From Sphingomonas lycopersici (GTDB taxonomy: Bacteria; Pseudomonadota; Alphaproteobacteria; Sphingomonadales; Sphingomonadaceae): a stretch of 64,000 nt of DNA. The position numbers and the translations under genes are program-made. A model generated the notes under the pieces. That model did not search any database. It saw only the letters and a list, made by a program, of their open reading frames with translations, and was not told where the DNA came from. The stretch is from assembly GCF_026130605.1 (NCBI RefSeq), contig NZ_JANFAU010000005.1:124001-188000 (forward strand), given 5' to 3'. Positions within the stretch are counted from its first letter, which is position 1; each line of letters starts with the position of its first letter. Positions 8,088 to 17,445 of this stretch are shown one piece after another.

Positions 8088-9701
8088 ATGAAATATGCCC
8101 TGCTCCCGATCGCGGCGCTGCTCGCGTCGACCGCCCCCGTTCATGCCGCCCCGGCCGCCGACAAGAAGGAGGACGCCAAGAGCGCGCCCGCCCACTCGCT
8201 GTTCGAGCCGACCGAGGTTTCGTCGAGCGGCAGCGTGACGGTCGGCGGCACGCGCATCGCCTATCGCGCGGTGGCGGGGACGCTGGTGGTCCACCCCAAG
8301 GGCTGGAGCGACACCGATGCGCTCGAGCGGGACGCGGCCAAAAGCGACGACAAGGACGCCAAGAAGCCGGCCGAGGCGTCGATGTTCTACACCGCTTATT
8401 TCAAGACCGGCGCCCCCGCCGCCAACCGCCCGATCACCTTCCTGTTCAACGGCGGTCCGGGATCGTCGAGCATCTGGCTGCACATGGGCGCCTTCGGCCC
8501 GGTACGGGTCGAGACCACCGACAAGCAGCACACCCCCGCCGCGCCTTATCGCACGATCAACAATGACGAGAGCCTGCTCGACGTATCGGATCTGGTGTTC
8601 ATCGATGCGCCGGGCACCGGGTTCAGCCGCGTCGCGGGCAATGACAAGGCGGCGGCTTTCTACGGCGTCGATCAGGACATCCATGCCTTCAGCAAGTTCG
8701 TCGTCCAGTTCCTTTCGCGCTATCACCGCTGGAATTCGCCGAAATATCTGCTCGGCGAAAGCTATGGCACGATGCGCGCGGCGGGGATGACGCTCGCGCT
8801 GCAAAAGGAAGGGATCGACCTCAACGGCGTCGTCCTCTTGTCCGATATCCTCAACTGGGATTTGCTGCCGGACGATCCGCGGGTCAATCCGGGCGTCGAC
8901 CAGCCCTATGTCGTCACGCTGCCGACCTATGCCGCGACCGCCTGGTACCACCAGAAGATCGCCAACCGGCCGGCCGATCTCACCGCGTTTCTCGACGAGG
9001 TGGAACGGTTCGCGACCGGCGATTATGCCGCGGCGCTGATGCAGGGCGATCTGCTTCCCGCCGACAGACGGCAGGCGATTGCGGCGAAGCTTTCCGGCTA
9101 TACCGGGTTGTCGACGGACTATCTGCTCAAAAGCGACCTCCGGATCGAATATGGCGCGTTCCAGAAGGAATTGCTGGCGAGCGACGGCCTGACCACCGGC
9201 ACGCTCGACACGCGCTTCACCGGCGCGACGCTCGATCCGCTCAGCAAGCTATCGAGCTACGATCCACAGAGCGCGGGGATCGAAGCCGCTTATGTCGCGG
9301 CGTTCAACGATTATGCGCGCGGCACATTGGGCTATGGCGAGGGGATCGCGCACAAATCCGGCATCAGCGTCTATGAGAGCTGGGATTACAAGCATCAGCC
9401 GCCAGGTGCCGAACGCGCGCTGATCGCGCTGCCCAATGTGTTGCCCGATCTGGCGGTAGCGATGAAGCAGAACCCCAATCTCAAGGTGCTGGTCAGCGGC
9501 GGCTATTTCGACATCTCGACGCCCTATTTCTCGGGACGCTATGAGATGCGCCACCTGCCGATTCCCGCCAGTCTGCGCGGGAACATCGACTATCGCTATT
9601 ATCAATCGGGGCACATGGTCTACGTCAATCCCTCGGTGCTCAAGGCGTTTCACACCGACGTCGCGGATTTCATCCGGCGGACCGATAATCTGCGGCGGTA
9701 G
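8088..9701 (+). CDS. Secreted serine carboxypeptidase-like hydrolase (peptidase S10)
   Basis: A 537-residue alpha/beta-hydrolase of the S10 family that would remove C-terminal residues from peptides in the periplasm or outside. It has a Sec signal peptide (MKYALL...VHAAP), the oxyanion segment FLFNGGPGSSSIW, the nucleophile S225 in GESYGT, and the later Asp (GGYFDISTP) and His (QSGHMVY) of the triad. It reads away from the DUF3617 gene across a 120-bp spacer. It stands at the left edge of the peptidase-rich region. Confidence 0.88.
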   Translation: MKYALLPIAALLASTAPVHAAPAADKKEDAKSAPAHSLFEPTEVSSSGSVTVGGTRIAYRAVAGTLVVHPKGWSDTDALERDAAKSDDKDAKKPAEASMFYTAYFKTGAPAANRPITFLFNGGPGSSSIWLHMGAFGPVRVETTDKQHTPAAPYRTINNDESLLDVSDLVFIDAPGTGFSRVAGNDKAAAFYGVDQDIHAFSKFVVQFLSRYHRWNSPKYLLGESYGTMRAAGMTLALQKEGIDLNGVVLLSDILNWDLLPDDPRVNPGVDQPYVVTLPTYAATAWYHQKIANRPADLTAFLDEVERFATGDYAAALMQGDLLPADRRQAIAAKLSGYTGLSTDYLLKSDLRIEYGAFQKELLASDGLTTGTLDTRFTGATLDPLSKLSSYDPQSAGIEAAYVAAFNDYARGTLGYGEGIAHKSGISVYESWDYKHQPPGAERALIALPNVLPDLAVAMKQNPNLKVLVSGGYFDISTPYFSGRYEMRHLPIPASLRGNIDYRYYQSGHMVYVNPSVLKAFHTDVADFIRRTDNLRR

Positions 9702-9732
9702 GCGGCGATTTGCGCGCAGGTGAAGCCCGCGC

Positions 9733-12093
9733 TCAACGCACCGTCAATTGCTCGAACGTCTGGTTGCCGATCGGATAGGCCTGCCAGCCGTCGAGATCGA
9801 AATGCCACCATTCCTCGGGATAGACGGTGAAGCCGTTGCGCTCCATTGCCCGGCGCAGCACCTCGCGCAGCCAGCGCTGCTCGTCGCTCCCCCCGACATA
9901 ATCGGTATAGGACCGGCTGGAGAATTCGTCGTAGCGCCCGGTCGTCACGATCGGCGTGCCGGTCTTGAGATCGATCATCGTCAGATCGACCGCCGCGCCG
10001 CGATTGTGCCGCGACCCCTGGCTGGGATCGGCGACGAACATCCGGTTCTGCGGCGGGGTCGCGTCCCAGAAGATCTTGGTGACATACCACGGGCGATAGG
10101 CGTCGTGGATCAGCAGCCCGAAGCCCTGATCGCCCAATTCGCGCTGCACCCGACCGAGCGCCTCCGCCGCGGGGCGCTGCATGAACGCCCCGGCGCTTTC
10201 GTAGATCGGATGGCCGGTGAAATTGTTCGGCGTGGCATAGCGGATATCGAGCCGGATGCCCGGGGTGATCCGGCGAATCGCGACCAGATCGGCGGCGCGC
10301 GCGGTCGGGGGCTCGGCCGGCGGGGTCGCGCTCAGCGCGGCGCGGCGGAGGTCGGCGATCCCGCTGCGCATCGTCGCGCGCACCGCCGCCTCGGCCTCGG
10401 CGCCGAAATCGCGACGCGGGAAGCGGATATCGCCGAGCATCGCGGCAATGACCTTGCCGTCGCGATCGCGCTCGAAGCGTAGTTGCTCGTGCGGATAGAG
10501 GCCGCGATCGGCGGGGAAGGCATAGACATCGGCCGCGACGCGGCCGAGCGGGCGCCAGTCGGTCCATTCGATCCGCACATAGGGTTTGCCGTCCCGCTGG
10601 TAGATGCGCAGGATATTGTGATCGAAGCCATATTCGCCGATCAGCGCCGACAGCTCGGCATCCGGCGGGGGCGGCCTGCGCCACTCGGCGCGGGTGTAAC
10701 GGCGACCGGCGAATTCCACCCATTGCCCGGCGGGATCGAGCGCCAGCCGGTCGTCGAAGGTCTGTGCATCGTCGAGCAGCACGCGCCCGCCAGCCTCGCG
10801 CACCTCCCCCGCGGCCTCGGGCGCATCGAGCACCAGCCCGCCCTGATAGACCCGCAAATTGACGCTATCGTCGCCGTCGACGAACCGCCCCGACAGCCGC
10901 GCCGCGCGCTCACCGCCGATCGCGGTCGAGCGCAGCCAAACGGGGGCATCGCCGCCGCGCTGCGCCGCGAGCAGGCTGGCAAGCGCGAAATCGCCCAGCC
11001 GTCGCGCGCTCGTTCCGGCATCGACCGTGCTGAACACGATCACCCCGACCCCGGCCTCGGGGGCGAGCCGGACGTCGGTGGCGAAACCATAGACCGCGCC
11101 CCCGTGCCCGACGGTGCGCACGCCCGCGCTCGAGCCGAGCGCGAAACCGAGCCCGTATTTGCCGTCGGGATATTGCGCGCGCCACATCCCCTCCAGCGTA
11201 TCGGCGCGGAGAAGCGTCTTGCCGCCGGGCAGCGCGCCGCGGTCGAGCAGCATCCGCACGAACCGCCCGAGATCGGTTCCATTGGTATAAAGGCTCCCCG
11301 CCGCCGGGGTGCCGAGATCGAACGACGGCGCGGGGAAACGCGCGCCGTCGAATGACGCCATTTGCGCGCGCGCGACCGGATGCTTGAGCGCGGCGCGCGA
11401 CAAGCCGCTGGCGTTCATCCCCAGCGGCGACAATACCAGCTCGCCGATCGCGCGCTCATAGGGCATGCGCATCACGCGCGCGATCACCTCGCCGACCACC
11501 GCGATCCCGGCGTTGGAATATTTGGTGATCGTGCCCGGGCGCGCGACGAGCGTGGTCTGGTTGAGGCTGGCGACCGTATCGGCCTCGCCCTTCGTCGCCG
11601 CATCGAAATAATGCCCGCGCGGCGGCTCGCGCACCAGCCCGCTGCGATGCGTCATCAACTGGCGCAGCGTGATCGGTGCGCCGAACGGATTGTGCGGATG
11701 GAAATCGGGCAGATAGCGCGTCACCGGCGCGTCGAGATCGAGCCGGCCCTGCTCGACCAGCTTCATCACCGCGACATCGGTGAGCAACTTGGTCACCGAT
11801 CCCGCGCGATACAAGCTGTCCGCCGCACCCGCATCGCCCCACGCCTGCTGCCAGACGACCCCCGAACGATCGACCAGCGCGATCGCGATCGAGGGTATCT
11901 GCTTGTCGGCGACCTCGGCCTGCGCCGCCGCCGCGACCCGCGCGGCGACCGCAGCGACCTGCGGCGGCGTTATGACGTCGCCCGATGCGGCAGGCGCAGC
12001 CAGCGCCGCCGGCGACGCGGCGAGGCCGATCGGCGCAACGCTCAGCAGCAAGGCGCTTGCCAGCCAATTGGCGCGCGATCGGTCGGTTCGCAT
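9733..12093 (-). CDS. Fusion of S12 serine hydrolase (beta-lactamase fold) and VanX-like D-Ala-D-Ala dipeptidase
   Basis: An exported protein of about 786 residues with two enzymes in one chain. After a signal peptide, residues about 45-380 form a class C beta-lactamase/S12 domain: nucleophile motif SVTK (Ser near residue 99), YSN and a late HGG. A linker/lipocalin-like region follows to about residue 585. The last 200 residues are a peptidase M15D (VanX/DdpX) domain with zinc-site SRHNRGAAVDLT and catalytic EWWHFD. Both halves act on D-amino-acid peptides in known families. Three ATGs follow GGGGAG directly; the third (12093) has the best spacing. It is divergent from an XRE-cupin regulator at 12220, which probably controls it. 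Confidence 0.85.
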   Translation of the reverse strand: MRTDRSRANWLASALLLSVAPIGLAASPAALAAPAASGDVITPPQVAAVAARVAAAAQAEVADKQIPSIAIALVDRSGVVWQQAWGDAGAADSLYRAGSVTKLLTDVAVMKLVEQGRLDLDAPVTRYLPDFHPHNPFGAPITLRQLMTHRSGLVREPPRGHYFDAATKGEADTVASLNQTTLVARPGTITKYSNAGIAVVGEVIARVMRMPYERAIGELVLSPLGMNASGLSRAALKHPVARAQMASFDGARFPAPSFDLGTPAAGSLYTNGTDLGRFVRMLLDRGALPGGKTLLRADTLEGMWRAQYPDGKYGLGFALGSSAGVRTVGHGGAVYGFATDVRLAPEAGVGVIVFSTVDAGTSARRLGDFALASLLAAQRGGDAPVWLRSTAIGGERAARLSGRFVDGDDSVNLRVYQGGLVLDAPEAAGEVREAGGRVLLDDAQTFDDRLALDPAGQWVEFAGRRYTRAEWRRPPPPDAELSALIGEYGFDHNILRIYQRDGKPYVRIEWTDWRPLGRVAADVYAFPADRGLYPHEQLRFERDRDGKVIAAMLGDIRFPRRDFGAEAEAAVRATMRSGIADLRRAALSATPPAEPPTARAADLVAIRRITPGIRLDIRYATPNNFTGHPIYESAGAFMQRPAAEALGRVQRELGDQGFGLLIHDAYRPWYVTKIFWDATPPQNRMFVADPSQGSRHNRGAAVDLTMIDLKTGTPIVTTGRYDEFSSRSYTDYVGGSDEQRWLREVLRRAMERNGFTVYPEEWWHFDLDGWQAYPIGNQTFEQLTVR

Positions 12094-12118
12094 CATCATC
12101 TCCCCAGCAAGCGCGCGA

Positions 12119-12160
12119 AATTTTCATAATCTGAATTTTTGTCAATATGGGATGAAAATT
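12119..12160. promoter_or_regulatory. Inverted repeat in divergent promoter
   Basis: A perfect 9-bp inverted repeat, AATTTTCAT (12119-12127) and ATGAAAATT (12152-12160), lies in the AT-rich 126-bp gap between the S12-VanX fusion gene and the XRE-cupin gene. It is a candidate operator for that regulator, different in sequence from the TCTAATTAGGA motif found further along. Confidence 0.45.
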
Positions 12161-12219
12161 GAAAAAATCGGCGCTATTTTCCATTCAGGCCGATCGGGCC
12201 GATTGCCGGGAGGATTTGA

Positions 12220-12894
12220 ATGTCTGCGGCCGATTCCCACAAACCACAGCGCGAGTGGCCAGACGAGGACGTCGATCCGGGCGCGGTGCTGCGGCAATTG
12301 CGGATCGAGCGGAAAATGACCCTGGCCGACGTCAGCCGGCTGACCGGGCTGCCTGTCTCAACCCTGTCCAAGGTAGAGACCGGCAAGATGCCGTTGAATT
12401 ACAGCAAGCTGCTTCGGCTGAGCCAAAGCCTCGATCTCGATATCACACGGCTGTTCGCCGCCGGCGCGCCTGCACGCGCGCTTTCTCCCGCGCGGGGGGC
12501 CGAGCCGACCAGCGGGCGTCGCAGCGTGACCCGCGCCAATCACGGCCCGTCGATCCGCACCGCGACCTATGACTATATCTATCCCGCCGCCGATCTGCTG
12601 CGGAAATCGCTCAACCCGATGATCCTCGACGTGCAGGTGCGGTCGATCGAGGCTTTCGGCGAGCTGATGCGTCACCCCGGCGAGGAATATGCGATGGTGC
12701 TCGAGGGGCAATGCGATTTCCATTGCGACCTTTACGCGCCCGTCGCGATGGAGAAGGGGGATTCGATCTATTTCGACGGCATGATGGGGCACGCTTATGT
12801 CGCGACGGGCGACGCGCCGTGCCGAATCCTGTGCGTCTGCTCGGCCGGCAACGAGGCGTTGAGGCCGCTGCTCAAGCCGATCGAAGCGATCTAG
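12220..12894 (+). CDS. XRE family transcriptional regulator with C-terminal cupin domain
   Basis: A 224-residue regulator. The helix-turn-helix is at about residues 25-80 (LRIERKMTLADVSRLTGLPVSTLSKVETGK) and a cupin sensor domain at about 130-210 (MRHPGEEYAMVLEGQCDF, YFDGMMGHAYVA), the SutR/PuuR-like layout that senses a small metabolite, often an amino acid or amine. It is divergent from the S12-VanX fusion gene and precedes the permease gene at 13284. It resembles the second XRE-cupin at 33221, including an identical PVSTLSKVE recognition-helix segment. Confidence 0.88.
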   Translation: MSAADSHKPQREWPDEDVDPGAVLRQLRIERKMTLADVSRLTGLPVSTLSKVETGKMPLNYSKLLRLSQSLDLDITRLFAAGAPARALSPARGAEPTSGRRSVTRANHGPSIRTATYDYIYPAADLLRKSLNPMILDVQVRSIEAFGELMRHPGEEYAMVLEGQCDFHCDLYAPVAMEKGDSIYFDGMMGHAYVATGDAPCRILCVCSAGNEALRPLLKPIEAI

Positions 12895-12943
12895 GGCGGA
12901 TCGATATTTAGTTGGGTCCTTAGGATACCGTCGGCTTTCCTCC

Positions 12944-13152
12944 CGTCACCCCGGCCTTGAGCCGGGGTCCATCGGGAGGCAAGGCAGGGCAAGAGGGTCT
13001 AGTGGATAGATTCAGACGGATGGTTCCGGTCTTTTTTCAACCGTCAAGTCCGGCATGACGGTGGGGATTTCTTCCGGACTCATCCGTTATGTTTTGACCA
13101 CTACCCCTACGCTGACGGCGCAATGGACCCGGCTCAAGGCCGGGTGACGGGG
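12944..13152. repeat. REP pair enclosing a MITE-like element
   Basis: Facing REP-like units (CCGTCACCCCGGCC... at 12944 and ...GGCCGGGTGACGGG ending 13152) flank the element at 12999-13103. Most of the 389-bp gap between the regulator and the permease (12895-13283) is this repeat; the permease promoter occupies the right end. Confidence 0.7.
12999..13103. mobile_element. MITE-like element, copy 1
   Basis: About 105 bp with imperfect terminal inverted repeats: it begins CTAGTGGATAGATTCAGACG and ends TCCGTTATGTTTTGACCACTA. The same two ends bound a second element at 39063-39230. No coding capacity. It sits inside a REP pair, suggesting insertion into the repeat. Confidence 0.6.
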
Positions 13153-13225
13153 GCAATGGAACGCAGCGCGTCGATCACCCCAATGCCGGTCTACGCCAGC
13201 GCTCCCCCTCTTGCCGACAGCTCAA

Positions 13226-13261
13226 TTTCAAATTAGGACATATTTGTCTCAATAAGAAAAT
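13226..13261 (+). promoter_or_regulatory. Two copies of the shared operator-like motif upstream of the permease
   Basis: TTTCAAATTAGGACAT (13226-13241) and TTTGTCTCAATAAGAAAAT (13243-13261) lie next to each other just upstream of the permease start. The second differs at one of 19 positions from the minus-strand sequence at 27136-27118 before the dgcN-like gene. The first shares its ATTAGGA core with sites at 27089-27105 and 33945-33963. Confidence 0.6.
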
Positions 13262-13283
13262 GACGAGCAGGGAGGGCCGCGGG

Positions 13284-14405
13284 ATGCAGTTCTGGAGTGC
13301 GCTTAATCGCTATTTGCTGCCCGGCCTCGCCTTCAAGGCGGTGGTGATCGGCGGGGGCTATGCCACCGGTCGCGAGCTGGTCGAATTCTTCATGCCGGCG
13401 GGTCCGGTTGGCGGGCTTCAGGGGATGCTGCTCGCGACCGCGCTGTGGAGCGGGGTCTGCGCGCTGACCTTCCTGTTCGCGTTCCGCATCGGCGCGACCG
13501 ACTATCACAATTTCTTCCGCAACCTGCTCGGCCGGTTCGATTTCCTGTTCGAGGTCATCTATTTCGCGTTCCTCGTGCTGGTGCTGTCGATCTTCGGATC
13601 GGCGGCGGGCGCGCTCGGCGCCTCGCTGTTCGGGCTGCCCGAACTGGTCGGCACGCTGGCGCTGATCGCGCTGACCCTGACCGTCGTCGCATTGGGCCAG
13701 GGCGCGGCCGAGACCTTGTTCAAATATGTCTCGGTGCTGCTTTACGGGGTCTATGCGATCTTCCTCGTGCTGTGCCTCGCCTCGTTCATGCCGGAAATCC
13801 GCGCGGGGCTGAGCCGCGCGATCCCGACCACCGGCTGGGCGACCGGGGGGATCACTTATGCTTCCTACAATGTCATCGGCGCGGTACTGATCCTGCCGGT
13901 GCTGCGGCATCTGAAATCCGATCGCGACGCGGTGATCGCGGGGCTGCTCTCCGGCCCGCTGGCGATGATCCCCGCGCTCGCCTTCTTCACCTGCCTGATC
14001 CCCTTCTATCCCAATATCCTCCACGAGCCGCTGCCGTCGGACTTCGCGTTGAAGGCGCTCCATATCCCGGTGTTCCACTTCGCGTTCCAGGGGATGGTGT
14101 TCTTCGCCCTGCTCGAATGCAGCGTGGGGTTCGTCCAGGCGTTCATGGCGCGGCTCGACGTGCATAACGAGCGTCGCGGGCGCCAGACGCCGCCGGCGCT
14201 GCGCATCGTCGTGCCCGGTGCGATCACGCTGGGATCGGTGTTCATCGCCGCCAATGTCGGGCTCGTCGCGCTGATCGCGGACGGCTATCGCATGATGGCC
14301 TATGCGATCCTGCTGATCTACATCGCGCCGCTGCTGACGATCGGGGTCGCGCGGTTGCTGCGGCCGAAGCGCGCCGCGCCGATTGCGGACGAAAGCATCG
14401 CCTGA
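13284..14405 (+). CDS. YkvI-like integral membrane protein (COG3949, APC-superfamily permease)
   Basis: A 373-residue protein with about ten hydrophobic helices, similar to the YkvI group of putative APC-fold transporters: FKAVVIGGGYATGRELVEFF in helix 1, GATDYHNFFRNLLG, and YNVIGAVLILPVLRHL. The ATG at 13284 is chosen because GGAGG lies 8 nt upstream; an ATG at 13260 has no such site and falls in the operator motif. It follows an XRE-cupin gene and carries the motif shared with the dgcN/dgcA units, so it may import an amino acid or small peptide. Substrate not known for this family. Confidence 0.8.
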   Translation: MQFWSALNRYLLPGLAFKAVVIGGGYATGRELVEFFMPAGPVGGLQGMLLATALWSGVCALTFLFAFRIGATDYHNFFRNLLGRFDFLFEVIYFAFLVLVLSIFGSAAGALGASLFGLPELVGTLALIALTLTVVALGQGAAETLFKYVSVLLYGVYAIFLVLCLASFMPEIRAGLSRAIPTTGWATGGITYASYNVIGAVLILPVLRHLKSDRDAVIAGLLSGPLAMIPALAFFTCLIPFYPNILHEPLPSDFALKALHIPVFHFAFQGMVFFALLECSVGFVQAFMARLDVHNERRGRQTPPALRIVVPGAITLGSVFIAANVGLVALIADGYRMMAYAILLIYIAPLLTIGVARLLRPKRAAPIADESIA

Positions 14406-14412
14406 GATAGCG

Positions 14413-14481
14413 CGGCCCGCTCGCGGGCCGACCAGCGCTGCGGTTACGCTGGCCCGGCATCCGAATTCCGGATGCCGGGCC
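14413..14481. terminator. Tandem GC-rich hairpins after the permease gene
   Basis: Two hairpins: CGGCCCGC/GCGGGCCG at 14413-14430 and a 31-bp palindrome with 13-bp arms (GGCCCGGCATCCG / CGGATGCCGGGCC) at 14451-14481. No strong T-run follows the first; they probably end or stabilise the permease transcript. Confidence 0.5.
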
Positions 14482-14516
14482 GGTTTCGTGTGGGGATTCC
14501 TCACTCCGTGCATTCC

Positions 14517-14628
14517 ACCGTCACCCCGCCTTGAGCCGGGGTCGATCGGGAGGCAGGCGCGGAACAAGCGGCTCCTGCCGTAAAGCTTGAGGCACGATCG
14601 ATCCCGGCTCAAGGCCGGGATGACGGTG
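14517..14628. repeat. REP-like inverted repeat pair (CCTTGAGCCGGGGT family)
   Basis: Facing units ending in ACCGTCACCCC and GGGATGACGGTG separated by about 60 bp, filling the middle of the 322-bp gap between convergent genes. Related units occur at 12944, 22688 and 29625. Confidence 0.7.
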
Positions 14629-14663
14629 TGGATAAGGCGCACCGTCGCATGCCCCTTCCCGCA

Positions 14664-14700
14664 AAGAAAAAGGGGCGGCGACCGTGATGGTCACCGCCCC
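14664..14700 (-). terminator. Rho-independent terminator of the TonB receptor gene
   Basis: On the minus strand a GGGGCGGTGACC / GGTCGCCGCCCC stem is followed by TTTTTC, 27 bp after the receptor's stop codon. Confidence 0.8.
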
Positions 14701-14727
14701 AGTCAATTCTGGCGTAAGAGGGAGCGC

Positions 14728-17445
14728 TCAGAATTTAAGCTTCACACCGGTCGAGAAGTAGCGACCGATGACATCGTAATTCGGGTTGTTGTACGGGGTC
14801 AGCGGCGGATCGACGTCGAACATGTTGTTGATGTTGACGAACCAGGTGAACTGCTGCTGCACTTTGAACTGCAGCCCAAGATCGACATAAGTCCGGCTGC
14901 TCACATCGTTGTTGAGGATATACTGCCCGTTGCCGCCCTTCACCGTGCTGTAGATGCCGCCGCCCACGTAACGCGCGCGCAGATCGACCCCGAAATTGTC
15001 GTCGGCATAGCTCACCGATCCGGTCAGGCGCCATTTCGGCGTCGAGAAAGCGGTATCGCCCCCGACAATGCCGGCGACGTCGGTGCCGTTGATATTGAGA
15101 TCGAAGATATGGTTGGCCACCGCGCGCATCGTCACCATGCCGTCGCCGAGCGGGCGGCGATAGGATGCCTCGATATCGAGGCCGCGCGTCTTATAGGCCG
15201 CGAGGTTGCGGTATAGGACCAGCATCGAGCCGATCGTGCCATTGGGGTTGCGCGTGATGATCCCGCCGCAGGTCGGGTCGTTGGGCGACGCATTATAGCA
15301 TTGCGTCAACGCGTCCTGCGCCGTCACCGTGGTGATCACGTTGCGGATGTCGATCGAATAATAATCGAGCGACACGCTGAACCCCTTGAAGAAGCGCGGC
15401 GAATAGGAACCGCCCAGGGTCAGCGTATGCGAGGTTTCCGGCGTCAGCTTGGGATTGCCGCCGGAATAGATGACGACATTCGCCTGCGGGGCGCCCTGAT
15501 AGGGATCCTGCAGGTTGCCGATATTGGTTGCGCGCGAAAGGAAATATTCGGTGATGCTCGGCGAGCGGATGTCACGCGAATAGACCGCGCGAAGCAACAG
15601 ATCGCTGGCGATCCGGGCGGTGCCGCCGGTCTTCCACGTCCAGATCCCGCCGCTGGTGCTGTAATCCGAATAACGCGCCGCGCCGTTGACCTCGAGCTTG
15701 ATCGTGTCCGGCACGTTGATCACCGGCACGTTGACCTCGCCGAACGCTTCCTTGACGCTGAACGCGCCGTTGGTCGCGGACGAATTGAGCGTCGCAAAGG
15801 CATTGGCCTGCGACAGCGGGTCGACGAAATTGGTGATCATCTTTTCCCAGCGCCAATCGGTGCCGAAAGCGATGTCGACCGGGCCGGCCGGGGTGGAGAA
15901 AGGCTGGCCGTGAACGCTGGCGCCCGCCGCGTCGAGCTTGTTGGTATAGATGAAGTGATTGCCGCCAAAGGCGTAAGCGAGCGCCTGGGGCGAGATATTG
16001 CCGTTGCCGAGCAGGTTGATCGGCACGCAGGCGGGATCGTCGTTGGCCGGGTTGGCGTCGGCGTTGATGCGGCACACCGCCTTGCCGTTGACCAGCACCG
16101 AATCGACGCCGTTGTTGAAGCGGCTGGTGATGCGCTGATTGTAGAGCGACTGATCGATCCGCGACTCGCCGTGATCGTAATAAACGTCATAGCCCCAATG
16201 GTCGCCGATCTTGCCCTTCAGCCCGATCGCGCCCTCCAGATTGCGGCGGCTATACTTGAAGTTCAGGATCTTCTTCGGGCCGACATCGTCAAGGATGCGG
16301 CCGAGAACGAACGGCCCCGTCACCCCGTTCGCGGCCAATTGCGCGCGCGCAGCGGGGGTGAGGAAGGCATTGTCCGGCATGATCACCGCGAGCGGGGTTT
16401 CGGGGAAGAAACCGTAATCGCCGGTCATCCGGTTGAAGCTGCCGTTCGCCCATAATTTGAGCGAGTCGGTCAGATCATAGGTCGCGCGCGCGAAGACGTT
16501 GGTGCGCTTGTAGGGCGACGAGACCGCGACATAATCGTAGATATTCTGTCCATTGCCGCCGACGGTGAACTGCCCGGCGGTCTGGCTGCCGAGCGGCAGC
16601 GGCCCGACGGTGCCGTCTGGATTGAACACCAGATTGCGCGGCGCGCCGGTGAGGCTGAGGATCGAGCCACCGCGGTTGAGGATCGTATAATTGACGTCCT
16701 GCGCGCGAATGAGCTGCCCGTCGGCGCGCTGGAATACCCCCGCTTCCAGATTGGGCCTGCTCTTGCGGCCGAAGATGCCCTTGTCGTCGGTATAATCGCC
16801 GCCGACCATGAAATGGCCGCGCCCGCCGGCGAAGTCGGTACCCCAGGCGCCGTCGAAGCTATAGCGCTCGCCGTCGCCGCGGGTCGAAATCCCGGTCTGC
16901 GCGCCGAGCCGGATCCCCTTCATCTCATCGTCGAGGATGATGTTGACCACCCCCGCGACCGCGCCCGAGCCCCACGCTGCCGAGGCACCGCCGGTGACGA
17001 CGTCAACGCGCTTGATCAGGCTTTGCGGCACCGTGTTGAGATCGGCGCTGCCGTTGAACCGGTGCCCGTCGAGCAGCGTCAGTGTCCGTAACGCCCCCAG
17101 CCCGCGCAAATCGGCGGTCGAGGTGCCGCTGGTCGTATTGCCGGTGGTGGTGGCCGGGGTGAGCGTCGCGCGGAATTGCGGCATGTCGTTCAGCACCCCG
17201 GCGATGCTCGGGCGATTGCCGATGCGCAATTCGGTCTCGCTGATAACCGTCGTCGGGGTCGGCGCATCGAAGCCGAGCCGCTGAATGCGCGATCCGGTGA
17301 CGACCACATCCTGGTTCGAATCCGATGCGGTGCGATCGGCGGCGACATCGCGCGCGCCCGGCGCGGTTTGCGCGAGCGCGGGGGTCGACCCCAACACCAC
17401 CGCCAGAGCGGTGCCTGCCGACCAGAATGTGCGCTTGGCTGTCAT
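14728..17445 (-). CDS. TonB-dependent outer-membrane receptor
   Basis: A 905-residue receptor with signal peptide (MTAKRTFWSAGTALAVV...PALAQ), a TonB-box-like NQDVVVTGSRI, a plug domain (VIS ETELRIGNRPSIAGVLNDMPQFR; GGASAAWGSGAVAGVVNIIL) and a 22-strand barrel ending in VKLKF. The plug form (GSRI, GASAAWGSGAVAG) is that of the sphingomonad receptors often linked to peptide or glycan uptake rather than to siderophores. The ATG at 17445 has GGGGAG upstream. It lies inside the peptidase region and is a candidate entry route for the peptides the neighbours degrade. Confidence 0.85.
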   Translation of the reverse strand: MTAKRTFWSAGTALAVVLGSTPALAQTAPGARDVAADRTASDSNQDVVVTGSRIQRLGFDAPTPTTVISETELRIGNRPSIAGVLNDMPQFRATLTPATTTGNTTSGTSTADLRGLGALRTLTLLDGHRFNGSADLNTVPQSLIKRVDVVTGGASAAWGSGAVAGVVNIILDDEMKGIRLGAQTGISTRGDGERYSFDGAWGTDFAGGRGHFMVGGDYTDDKGIFGRKSRPNLEAGVFQRADGQLIRAQDVNYTILNRGGSILSLTGAPRNLVFNPDGTVGPLPLGSQTAGQFTVGGNGQNIYDYVAVSSPYKRTNVFARATYDLTDSLKLWANGSFNRMTGDYGFFPETPLAVIMPDNAFLTPAARAQLAANGVTGPFVLGRILDDVGPKKILNFKYSRRNLEGAIGLKGKIGDHWGYDVYYDHGESRIDQSLYNQRITSRFNNGVDSVLVNGKAVCRINADANPANDDPACVPINLLGNGNISPQALAYAFGGNHFIYTNKLDAAGASVHGQPFSTPAGPVDIAFGTDWRWEKMITNFVDPLSQANAFATLNSSATNGAFSVKEAFGEVNVPVINVPDTIKLEVNGAARYSDYSTSGGIWTWKTGGTARIASDLLLRAVYSRDIRSPSITEYFLSRATNIGNLQDPYQGAPQANVVIYSGGNPKLTPETSHTLTLGGSYSPRFFKGFSVSLDYYSIDIRNVITTVTAQDALTQCYNASPNDPTCGGIITRNPNGTIGSMLVLYRNLAAYKTRGLDIEASYRRPLGDGMVTMRAVANHIFDLNINGTDVAGIVGGDTAFSTPKWRLTGSVSYADDNFGVDLRARYVGGGIYSTVKGGNGQYILNNDVSSRTYVDLGLQFKVQQQFTWFVNINNMFDVDPPLTPYNNPNYDVIGRYFSTGVKLKF

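Noticed and set aside
12944-14628. CRISPR array
   Set aside because: The repeats are facing inverted pairs of REP type, not regularly spaced direct repeats, and no cas gene is present.
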